7,477 bases of DNA from Planctomycetota bacterium. Its GTDB lineage: Bacteria > Planctomycetota > Phycisphaerae > Phycisphaerales > SM1A02. Within the stretch, counting starts at the first letter, position 1, and every line of letters starts with the position of its first letter. A program made the position numbers and the translations under genes. The stretch is from NCBI GenBank assembly GCA_003671065.1, contig QWPU01000154.1, positions 1 through 7,477 on the forward strand, written 5' to 3'. Below, one piece after another: positions 1 through 6,255 of the stretch. Below the pieces are notes generated by a model that was not told where the DNA came from, did no database searches, and saw nothing but the letters and a program-made list of their open reading frames with translations.

Positions 1-499
1 CAGCGAACAGACGCCCCGCGGTCGCTACATCCTTTCGCGCGTGCGCTTCCCAGATTGCGATGAGCGTCAATTGATCATCGCGCGAAATGCTGTGTTTGCA
101 CGCGGGCGCGAAACCGTCAGAAGTTCGCGGCGCACATTCGGTCATGCATGTTGGACACACGCAGCCTTCGTACTCCCACACGCGCGGCAAGATCAACAGT
201 GCGCTTCGTGCTCGACGAACGCCGTGAATCGTCTGCCACAGCGTGAGCCCGAAATACGCCGCGATGAAGAGCGCGCCGAGAGGTGAAGGGATGAGGTCGG
301 TCCATCCCAGCGCGGAAAACGATCTCCCCGCGATGTTGCGAAGGAGTACCACCACAATCACCAGTGGCGTGCTCAGCACCATCAGGAGCGGTGAAGCCAT
401 CATCACGCCGCGCATGAAGCGCGTCGTGCGCCGCACATGTCCATCCCACTCCGCGCGCGTGATCGTCCAAAGTGTTGTGCTGCTCGAGCCATCTTCCAT
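1..499 (-). CDS. Small membrane protein with cysteine cluster (3' end cut by window)
   Basis: I do not recognise this family. Reading the minus strand from the ATG at 499 gives 166 open codons that run off the left edge, so the C-terminus is missing. Residues about 31-54 and 72-91 are hydrophobic and look like two membrane helices with a short polar link. A basic stretch (about 92-98) follows, then a cluster with Cys at 113, 115, 118, 122 and 134 and His at 136. The CxCxxC...C...CxH pattern resembles a metal-binding ribbon, probably zinc; this is inference. The tail after residue 140 is polar and may be helical. The gene starts 9 nt after the rny stop on the same strand, so it is probably co-transcribed with rny. 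No good Shine-Dalgarno precedes it, which fits translational coupling. Competing frames across this stretch give arginine- and histidine-rich proteins without such hydrophobic segments. The frame choice is fairly firm and the function is unknown. Confidence 0.72.
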   Translation of the reverse strand, partial: MEDGSSSTTLWTITRAEWDGHVRRTTRFMRGVMMASPLLMVLSTPLVIVVVLLRNIAGRSFSALGWTDLIPSPLGALFIAAYFGLTLWQTIHGVRRARSALLILPRVWEYEGCVCPTCMTECAPRTSDGFAPACKHSISRDDQLTLIAIWEAHARKDVATAGRLFA

Positions 500-508
500 C
501 TGCGCAGA

Positions 509-2140
509 CTACCGCGCGATGGCTTCCGCTCGCGTTTCGCGAAGCACTGTCACTTTGATTTCACCTGGGAATGTCATCTCGGCTTCGATGCGTTTCGCAA
601 TCGCCTCCGCGATTTGGAAGGCGGCCGTGTCGTCAGCCTTCTTCGCGTTGAGAATCACGCGGATCTCGCGGCCTGCTTGAATCGCGTGCGCTTCATCGAC
701 AAACGGCTGCTCGCGCGCAATGGCTTCGAGGTGTTCGAGGCGCTTGATGTAGAGCTCCATCGATTCGCGCCGCGCACCAGGACGCGCGCCTGAAATCGCA
801 TCGGCCGCCATGATGATCGGCGTGTAAGGCGTCGTCGCGGGGATGTCACTGTGATGGCCGCCGCACGCGTTGAGCACGGCTTCACTCTTCTCGCCGAATT
901 TGCGCAAGAACTCCATGCCGATTGCAGGATGACCGCCTTCCATTTCGTGATCCATCGCCTTGCCGATGTCGTGCAGCAAACCAGCACGCCGAGCGATCGC
1001 GCCGTTGAGACCGAGTTGATCGGCAATCATCTGCGAGAGAAACGCAACTTCAATCGAGTGACGCAGCACATTCTGACCGTAGCTCGTGCGGAACTGCATC
1101 TTGCCGAGCGCTTCGATGATCTTCGGATGCAAGCCGCGGACATCAGCTTCAACAGCCGCTTCGTTGCCAACCTTGATGATCTTCTCTTCGATGTCGCGCT
1201 TGGTTTGTTCGACGAGTTCTTCAATGCGCGAAGGATGAATGCGTCCGTCAGCGACAAGACGCTGCAGCGCTTCCGCCGCAATTGCTTGACGCACGCGGTC
1301 GAAGCACGAAACGCTGATGACGCCAGGCGTGTCGTCGACAAGAATGTCCGCGCCGGTCGCTTTTTCAATCGCGCGAATATTGCGGCCTTCGCGGCCAATG
1401 ATGCGGCCCTTCATGTCTTCGCTGGTGATCTTGATCGAACGCACCGTCGACTCGCCGACATTCTCCGCGGCGTAGCGCTGGATCGACATGAGCGTGATTT
1501 CGCGCGCCTTGCCCTTCGCGTCGCGCGTGGCTTCATCGAGAATCTTCTGCCGCAGCGCCGCGCCATCATGATCGCCTTGTTGACGAACTTCGACCATGTA
1601 GAGTTCGCGCGCTTCTTCTTGCGAAAGCCCCGAGACCTTCGACAGCGCGCCTTGGAGTTCAACGCGCGTGCGCTCGATATCCGTGGCCGTGCGCTTCACA
1701 TCGTCTTCCTGCTTTTTGAGGTCACCTTCGCGCGAATCAATGCGCTTTTCGCGCGCATCGATCGACTCGAGTTTGCGATCGAGCGTCTCTTCGCGCTTGC
1801 TCGCGCGCATAACGCTCTCGTCGAGTTTCACTTGCGTGGACTTCATCTCGCGATCAACCGACAAGCGTTTCTCGCCAGCCGCTTTCTCCGCGGCCAGTTC
1901 GATTTCGCGCGCACGCTTTTCCGACTCACTGCGCACGCTGACCGCGGCAAGCTCAGCTTGAGTGCGAGCGTCTGCCATGACGCGATCAGCTTCTGAACGA
2001 GCGGCTTTGATGCCACGACCAGTCGCGAAAGTCAGAATCATGATGCCTGCGACAGCACCGACAACAAGCGCAACACCAACACTGATCAACAGCGCAGCGC
2101 TGCCAGAAGCATCCGCGGTTGATTGAAGAAGAATGGACAT
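509..2140 (-). CDS. rny: Ribonuclease Y, membrane-anchored endoribonuclease
   Basis: RNase Y starts mRNA decay and processing by cutting single-stranded RNA at the inner face of the membrane. The 543-aa product matches the family layout and is slightly longer than the roughly 520 aa of Bacillus subtilis. Residues 15-39 form an N-terminal membrane helix. Residues about 43-190 are highly charged (Glu, Lys and Arg rich) and fit the coiled coil. A KH RNA-binding domain follows, with the GRIIGREGRNIR loop at 245-256. The HD phosphohydrolase domain carries His361, the His390-Asp391 pair in LLHDIGKA, His429-His430 and Asp447 as likely metal ligands. The conserved ISGARPGARRES stretch (449-460) and the family-typical C-terminus (IKVTVLRETRAEA) are intact. 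The ATG at 2140 is supported by GGAGGT at 2144-2149. No key residue is missing. A small membrane-protein gene follows 9 nt downstream. Confidence 0.97.
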   Translation of the reverse strand: MSILLQSTADASGSAALLISVGVALVVGAVAGIMILTFATGRGIKAARSEADRVMADARTQAELAAVSVRSESEKRAREIELAAEKAAGEKRLSVDREMKSTQVKLDESVMRASKREETLDRKLESIDAREKRIDSREGDLKKQEDDVKRTATDIERTRVELQGALSKVSGLSQEEARELYMVEVRQQGDHDGAALRQKILDEATRDAKGKAREITLMSIQRYAAENVGESTVRSIKITSEDMKGRIIGREGRNIRAIEKATGADILVDDTPGVISVSCFDRVRQAIAAEALQRLVADGRIHPSRIEELVEQTKRDIEEKIIKVGNEAAVEADVRGLHPKIIEALGKMQFRTSYGQNVLRHSIEVAFLSQMIADQLGLNGAIARRAGLLHDIGKAMDHEMEGGHPAIGMEFLRKFGEKSEAVLNACGGHHSDIPATTPYTPIIMAADAISGARPGARRESMELYIKRLEHLEAIAREQPFVDEAHAIQAGREIRVILNAKKADDTAAFQIAEAIAKRIEAEMTFPGEIKVTVLRETRAEAIAR

Positions 2141-2143
2141 ACG

Positions 2144-2149
2144 ACCTCC
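2144..2149 (-). promoter_or_regulatory. Shine-Dalgarno of rny
   Basis: On the minus strand GGAGGT lies 3 nt before the rny ATG (4 nt if only GGAGG is counted). It is the strongest ribosome-binding site in the window and fixes the rny start. It directly touches the inverted repeat at 2150-2163, so the pairing state of that repeat could affect access to it. Confidence 0.8.
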
Positions 2150-2163
2150 AGACGCAAGCGTCT
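2150..2163 (-). promoter_or_regulatory. Inverted repeat / CUUG hairpin next to the rny ribosome-binding site
   Basis: The 14-bp element reads AGACGCTTGCGTCT on the minus strand, with perfect 6-bp arms around TT. As RNA it folds into a five-pair stem AGACG/CGUCU closed by G-C over a CUUG loop. CUUG is a known stable tetraloop class in which the loop C and G can pair. The stem ends at the first base of the rny Shine-Dalgarno. It could shield or present that site, act as a 5'-end stabiliser, or be a dimeric-protein operator in DNA. The structure is visible in the sequence and the role is inferred. Confidence 0.4.
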
Positions 2164-2568
2164 TTCAAATGACAGACTCATCGGGTGCCTCATGCACCGA
2201 CGGGGGCGTCGCTTCGCTTGTGATCGTCCTAGAAAGGTGTCCGGTGACTTCAGTCTTGATGGTTCCAACCACCGCCGCGCTCACTTTGATGCGCGAGGTT
2301 CCATGCAACAACGCAATCGCGCTGAAGCAGGGGGTGATGGTCTTGGTGAAGTCGGTCGCTCACGGGTTTCTCACACGGATGCCCAATCGGGCGCTGGTGC
2401 TGGATCGATCTATCTCAGCTTTCATCATCCGTGCGCGTTAAAGCGACATCAGTCGAAGGCGGAGGGCTTTGGGCGCGGTCGCCTTGGAGCCTGCAAACGT
2501 CGCGAACGGACCACCGTCCTGTTCGACGAGCGGGAATGTTTCGGGTGACTTGATTTCCCAATCGCAAC

Positions 2569-2583
2569 TTCACGGAATGTGAA
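2569..2583. promoter_or_regulatory. Possible operator: 15-bp interrupted palindrome
   Basis: TTCACGGAATGTGAA has perfect 5-bp arms around a 5-bp centre, the geometry of a site for a dimeric helix-turn-helix regulator. It lies 92 bp upstream of the permease start. Arms this short occur by chance in several kilobases, so only the position and symmetry support it. Confidence 0.2.
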
Positions 2584-2606
2584 CTCACGCATGGAAGCGC
2601 CGCCCG

Positions 2607-2622
2607 GTCCGCATCCGCGGAC
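2607..2622 (+). promoter_or_regulatory. Short perfect hairpin in the permease upstream region
   Basis: GTCCGC and GCGGAC form a perfect 6-bp GC-rich stem around the loop ATCC, ending 53 nt before the permease ATG. No T-run follows, so it is not an intrinsic terminator. It could be a leader hairpin or an operator. Chance is a real alternative in GC-rich DNA. Confidence 0.2.
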
Positions 2623-2675
2623 AGGGTTAGTATCGGGCAACTGTTGGATCTGTCAAGGTAGGATGCGAGGCTCGA

Positions 2676-4505
2676 ATGCCAAAGATTCTGCACTGGCTCT
2701 CCAACCTCTTGCCGACCAACCCGATCGCGGTCCGCATCGTGTCGGGCGGATCGAAGCGGTCGCGACATTTGCTGCTGCGCGCGGGCTACCTCGCAGTGAT
2801 GATCGCGATCCTGCTGATCGGGCTTCTCGGCGGCGACAGTTCGATGAAGCAGCTCGCCGCTCGTGGAGCAGGCGCGTTCTCGGTCGTGAGCTTCGGGCAG
2901 GTCGCGCTGATCTGCATCCTCACTCCGATCTTCATGGCGGGCGCGATCGTCCAAGAGGCGAGCCCGCGGACATGGGACATCCTGCTGACGACGCCGCTGG
3001 GCAACTTACAGATTGTGCTGGGCAATCTCTTCGGTCGCTTGTTCTTCATTCTCGCGCTGCTCTTTTCAACACTGCCGTTGTTCGTGCTCACGCAGTTTTT
3101 CGGAGGCGTGCCAGGCAACTCGATCATGACGAGTTATGCAATCGCTGCGTCAAGCGCGCTGATTGTGGCGACGACGGCGGTCACGCTGTCGGTCACGCGC
3201 AGCGGAGGTAAGCGCGCGGTGCTCGTGTTTTATGCCGCGGTGGTCATGTACCTGTTCGCGACCTATTCGATCGACGCTTACCTTCGTACACACGCAGCGA
3301 TTGGTGTTGGAACTGGAAGTACGCGCACGACGCTGGTCACTGCGTTCAATCCGTTTCTTGCGCTTGAGAGCGCGCTCAATTCGAACAACTATGTGTCGTA
3401 CGCGCAGAGCGATGTGCCATTTCCACCACTCGCGCCCTTCTACACCACACCCGCCGCGACCTTCTGTGTGGTCTGCGTATCGCTGAGTTTCGCCATGATC
3501 GTGTGGTCAACAATGCGACTGCGCGTGATTGGAACGCGCGGCGCGCACACCGTGTGGTGGAGAGTGATGATGGGCATGGGCGCGGCGGGCGGAACGCGAG
3601 AATCGCGCCGAGTTGGAGCAAATCCAATCGCGTGGCGCGAACGCATGTTGCGCACGCAATCAGTCGGCGGACTGTTCGGACGCTGGATATTTCTCGCGTT
3701 CGGTGCGTGCGTTGGCTTCGTGCTTTGCGGACTGCATCGACAAGGAACGATCAACGCGAGTGAAATGCGCATCGCGCTGCTTGGCGTGGTCGGCGCGGAG
3801 ATTGTGGTGGTGTTGTTGACCGCGGTAAGTTTGAGCGCGACTGCGGTGAGTCGTGAACGCGAAGACGGCACGCTCGACATTCTGCTCACGACACCGATTC
3901 AACCTGGGCCGTATCTCTCGGGAAAACTCACGGGCATCGTGCAGTTTCTGATTCCGATGCTTGCGGTTCCATTTGTGACACTTGGCGCGGTGAGCATCTA
4001 TGTGCTCGCCTCTGGTTTCGGCGCCGCGCAAGGCGTGATGGTGACTGAGTCGGCTGGAGTAGGCAGCGTCGTGCTTCCGCTAGTGCTTCCTGAAGGCGCG
4101 GTGTTGCTGCTGATCGATCTGCTTGCGGCGACGAGTTTCACCATCATGGTGGGATTGCAATGGTCGCTGCGCACGAAGGGCACGATTGGCTCAGTGATGG
4201 CCGCGATGGGAGTCGTCGGTGCGATTGGGTTGGTGCTTGGAACATGCGCGGCTGCGTTTGGAAACAACGTGCCGTATGTCGGTGCTGCTGCGGCCGCTGC
4301 GAGTCCGCTCAACATGCTCTATGCGATTGTTGATCCCGCGACAAGTATCAGCAAGAGTTTGGACGACATGCGAGGCGCGCGTACGAGTCTCGTAGTGGGA
4401 ACGCTTGCGGCCAGCGTGATGTACGGTGTCGCGTGCTATTCAATGCATGCTGCGATGCGAAAGAATTTCATGATGACGGTGCGAAGACTAGCTGGAACTG
4501 CGTAA
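2676..4505 (+). CDS. ABC-2-type transporter permease with internally duplicated halves
   Basis: This 609-aa, very hydrophobic protein is a membrane subunit of an ABC-2-type exporter; the substrate is unknown. Membrane segments are visible near residues 32-52, 71-92, 118-143, 153-173, 180-195, 260-277, 335-352, 364-390, 418-446, 473-494, 504-527 and 570-588. Two regions echo each other. NPIAVR at 15-20 and NPIAWR at 316-321 are each followed by a membrane helix. About 80 residues after each comes TWDILLTTP (99-107) or TLDILLTTP (399-407), the latter after REREDG, a stretch typical of ABC-2 permeases. The first Asn to Asp distance is 86 residues in the first half and 85 in the second. This suggests two fused permease units. 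GAGG at 2667-2670, 5 nt before the ATG, supports the start. No ATPase gene lies in the window, so the partner must be encoded elsewhere. The permease class is fairly firm and the cargo cannot be inferred. Confidence 0.85.
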   Translation: MPKILHWLSNLLPTNPIAVRIVSGGSKRSRHLLLRAGYLAVMIAILLIGLLGGDSSMKQLAARGAGAFSVVSFGQVALICILTPIFMAGAIVQEASPRTWDILLTTPLGNLQIVLGNLFGRLFFILALLFSTLPLFVLTQFFGGVPGNSIMTSYAIAASSALIVATTAVTLSVTRSGGKRAVLVFYAAVVMYLFATYSIDAYLRTHAAIGVGTGSTRTTLVTAFNPFLALESALNSNNYVSYAQSDVPFPPLAPFYTTPAATFCVVCVSLSFAMIVWSTMRLRVIGTRGAHTVWWRVMMGMGAAGGTRESRRVGANPIAWRERMLRTQSVGGLFGRWIFLAFGACVGFVLCGLHRQGTINASEMRIALLGVVGAEIVVVLLTAVSLSATAVSREREDGTLDILLTTPIQPGPYLSGKLTGIVQFLIPMLAVPFVTLGAVSIYVLASGFGAAQGVMVTESAGVGSVVLPLVLPEGAVLLLIDLLAATSFTIMVGLQWSLRTKGTIGSVMAAMGVVGAIGLVLGTCAAAFGNNVPYVGAAAAAASPLNMLYAIVDPATSISKSLDDMRGARTSLVVGTLAASVMYGVACYSMHAAMRKNFMMTVRRLAGTA

Positions 4506-4547
4506 GAAATTCGCGCGGATTGAGATTACGGCGGAGCGGTCGTCATT

Positions 4548-4580
4548 GCGACAGGACAGCGACAGGACGGCGACAGGACA
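4548..4580 (+). repeat. Three tandem copies of an 11-bp unit
   Basis: The unit GCGACAGGACA occurs three times head to tail (4548-4558, 4559-4569, 4570-4580). The middle copy differs only in its last base (G for A). The array sits 43 nt after the permease stop and 49 nt before the preferred ATG of the next gene. An 11-bp period is close to one DNA helical turn, so the copies would face the same side of the helix, as in some regulator-binding arrays. Replication slippage is the plainer explanation. Confidence 0.85.
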
Positions 4581-4629
4581 GGGTCAACTCACCACACACA
4601 ATCGCAGAACCAACTGCGTGGAGATCAAC

Positions 4630-6138
4630 ATGCTTGCACTCGCACTCGTATCAACGCTCACCTTGGCAACACCGACCGACAAGCCAATCGAAGGCGTGTC
4701 ACTCACGGTCTACTCATCTGCCGATCCTAGGAGTTTCGATCCGCGTCAATTCGTGCAGCAACAACGCAACAACGGCTCCGACAACATCTGGGCCGTGCCT
4801 GGATACGGCGTTGTGAAAGTCGTGCGAAAAGTCGCAGTGCCAAAGGGAATTGGCACGATCTCATTTACCGATGTCGCCGCGTGGATCGATCCGACCACAG
4901 TGTCGTTTACCGATCTCGATGACGCGACCACGACAGTGCTCGAGCAGAACTTCCAGTTTGATCTCGTGAGTCCATCGAAGTTGATGGAGCGCTACATCGG
5001 TCGCACGATCACGCTCGCAGTGCCGATGGGTAACAGCGTGTCACAAGTGAGCGGCGAGTTACTCAGCGCCAATCAAGGGCAACTTGTGCTCAAGACCCCG
5101 GACGGTCTCCAAATCATTCCCGCGCAAGGCGCGCAAGTATCGCTCGGCGAAATGCCTGGCGGATTGCTCACAAAGCCGACACTGGTGTGGAAACTCGCAA
5201 GTGACAAAGGCGGCGAGCATCTCATCCGCACGACCTATCAAACAGCGGGCATTACTTGGCGATCCGATTACAACATCGTGATCGATGGCGACGACAAGTC
5301 CGCGAATCTCACGGGCTGGGTGACGCTTATGAATCTCTCAGGCGCGTCGTATGAGAACGCAAATCTCAAGTTGGTCGCAGGCGATGTGCACAAAATTCAG
5401 CCGCAACAAGTAGTTTACGACCGCGCCCCACAGGCGCTTGCCATGCGCGGAGCAGTGATGGCTGATGTCAGCGGCTTCGTCGAGAAGGCCTTCGCAGACT
5501 TCCATCTCTACTCGCTTCCGCGCACCACCGATGTGTTGCAAAACTCAACGCAACAGATCGCGCTCTTCCCACCGACCGACAACTTCAAAGTGAAGAGGGA
5601 ACTGGTGTTCGACTTCGCGAATGGTTACGGCGTGAGTGGCGCACCAAACCTCGATCGCGATTTCGTCATCGGCACAAACGCAAAGCCATCAATTCTCGTG
5701 AGCTTCGAAAACAAGAAAGACAACGCGCTCGGCATGCCGCTGCCCGCAGGCAAGATGCGCGTCTACAAGATGGACGACGCCGACGGCACACTCGAATTCA
5801 TCGGCGAAGATCTCATCGACCACACGCCCCGCAACGAGACCGTCAAGATTCATCTCGGCGAAGCATTCGATGTCGTTGGCGAACGCACCCGCACAGATTT
5901 CACCATCGACAACGCGGCGCATCGCATGACCGAGTCATTCAAGATCGAAGTGCGCAACCAGAAAGCCGCAAGCCAAAAGGTCCGCATAGTCGAGCGCCTG
6001 TACCGCTGGACCAACTGGTCAATTGATCAAAAGAACACGAACTACGAGAAGTTGGAAGCCAACACGATCGAGTTCAATCTTGACGTCCCGCCCGAGGGTT
6101 CGAAGGTGATTACGTATCGAGTGGTGTATACGTGGTGA
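4630..6138 (+). CDS. DUF4139-type protein, probably exported
   Basis: The C-terminal two-thirds match the style of the DUF4139 family, beta-rich bacterial proteins without an established biochemical role. From the ATG at 4630 the product is 502 aa. Recognisable stretches are TYQTAGITWRSDYNIVIDGD (202-221), LTGWVTLMNLSGASYENANL (227-246) followed by KLVAGDV, and near the end VERLYRWTNWSI (454-465) and the closing ITYRVVYTW. Residues 1-13 are hydrophobic and end in Ala, like a short signal peptide. They lack the usual basic residue, so export is likely but not certain. GGAGA at 4620-4624, 5 nt before the ATG, supports this start. An upstream TTG at 4546 keeps the frame open but would translate the tandem repeat and bury the signal-like segment. 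A GTG at 4618 is another alternative. The gene follows the permease on the same strand after 124 bp; co-transcription is possible. No catalytic motif is apparent. Confidence 0.82.
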   Translation: MLALALVSTLTLATPTDKPIEGVSLTVYSSADPRSFDPRQFVQQQRNNGSDNIWAVPGYGVVKVVRKVAVPKGIGTISFTDVAAWIDPTTVSFTDLDDATTTVLEQNFQFDLVSPSKLMERYIGRTITLAVPMGNSVSQVSGELLSANQGQLVLKTPDGLQIIPAQGAQVSLGEMPGGLLTKPTLVWKLASDKGGEHLIRTTYQTAGITWRSDYNIVIDGDDKSANLTGWVTLMNLSGASYENANLKLVAGDVHKIQPQQVVYDRAPQALAMRGAVMADVSGFVEKAFADFHLYSLPRTTDVLQNSTQQIALFPPTDNFKVKRELVFDFANGYGVSGAPNLDRDFVIGTNAKPSILVSFENKKDNALGMPLPAGKMRVYKMDDADGTLEFIGEDLIDHTPRNETVKIHLGEAFDVVGERTRTDFTIDNAAHRMTESFKIEVRNQKAASQKVRIVERLYRWTNWSIDQKNTNYEKLEANTIEFNLDVPPEGSKVITYRVVYTW

Positions 6139-6255
6139 GGTGAGGGCAAGAGTTCGTCGGCAGACGCGCTCGCTTTCTCGAAAGAAGTGAGATTTCGGTG
6201 CGGTCGACGCTCGAGATGGCGCATGAAGCGATGACGCCCTCTGCGGCGATCGGTC

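Larger units (their letters stand above)
2164..2675. other. Divergent intergenic region without a convincing gene
   Basis: This stretch separates the divergent rny and permease genes and should hold promoters for both. Open frames crossing it lack ribosome-binding sites, recognisable motifs and consistent reading style. I see no tRNA, no T-rich terminator and no strong consensus -35/-10 pair. A TTAGTAT stretch at 2627-2633 could be a weak -10 for the permease. Two short inverted repeats near the permease end are listed separately. The gap is long for this otherwise compact window and could hide a small RNA, a leader or a decayed gene. Confidence 0.5.

Noticed and set aside
117..470. 117-codon minus-strand frame in the left gene region
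   Set aside because: It is out of frame with the open frame from 499 and is rich in His, Arg and Asp without hydrophobic segments, as expected of a frame shadow.
243..680. 145-codon plus-strand frame across the rny end and the left gene
   Set aside because: It is antisense to both minus-strand genes. The minus-strand reading gives clean membrane helices and a cysteine cluster, whereas this one gives a low-complexity Ser/Arg/Ala-rich protein.
851..1996. 381-codon open frame on the plus strand opposite rny
   Set aside because: It lies wholly antisense to a clear RNase Y gene. Its product is an arginine-, phenylalanine- and alanine-rich mirror of the rny codons with no domain and no ribosome-binding site.
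2133..2441. Plus-strand frame of about 90-102 codons in the divergent gap, which I weighed as a SpoVS-like protein because spoVS can lie near rny
   Set aside because: A few residues can be matched by eye but the spacing does not hold. It has no ribosome-binding site, and its longest form overlaps the rny start and Shine-Dalgarno. Profile search of the translation would settle it.
2415..2954. 179-codon minus-strand frame entering the permease gene
   Set aside because: About half lies antisense to the permease, and the product is charged with no recognisable motif.
6173..6184. CTTTCTCGAAAG as a terminator stem after the DUF4139 gene
   Set aside because: The stem is only four pairs with a four-base loop and no T-run follows, so it does not support an intrinsic terminator.
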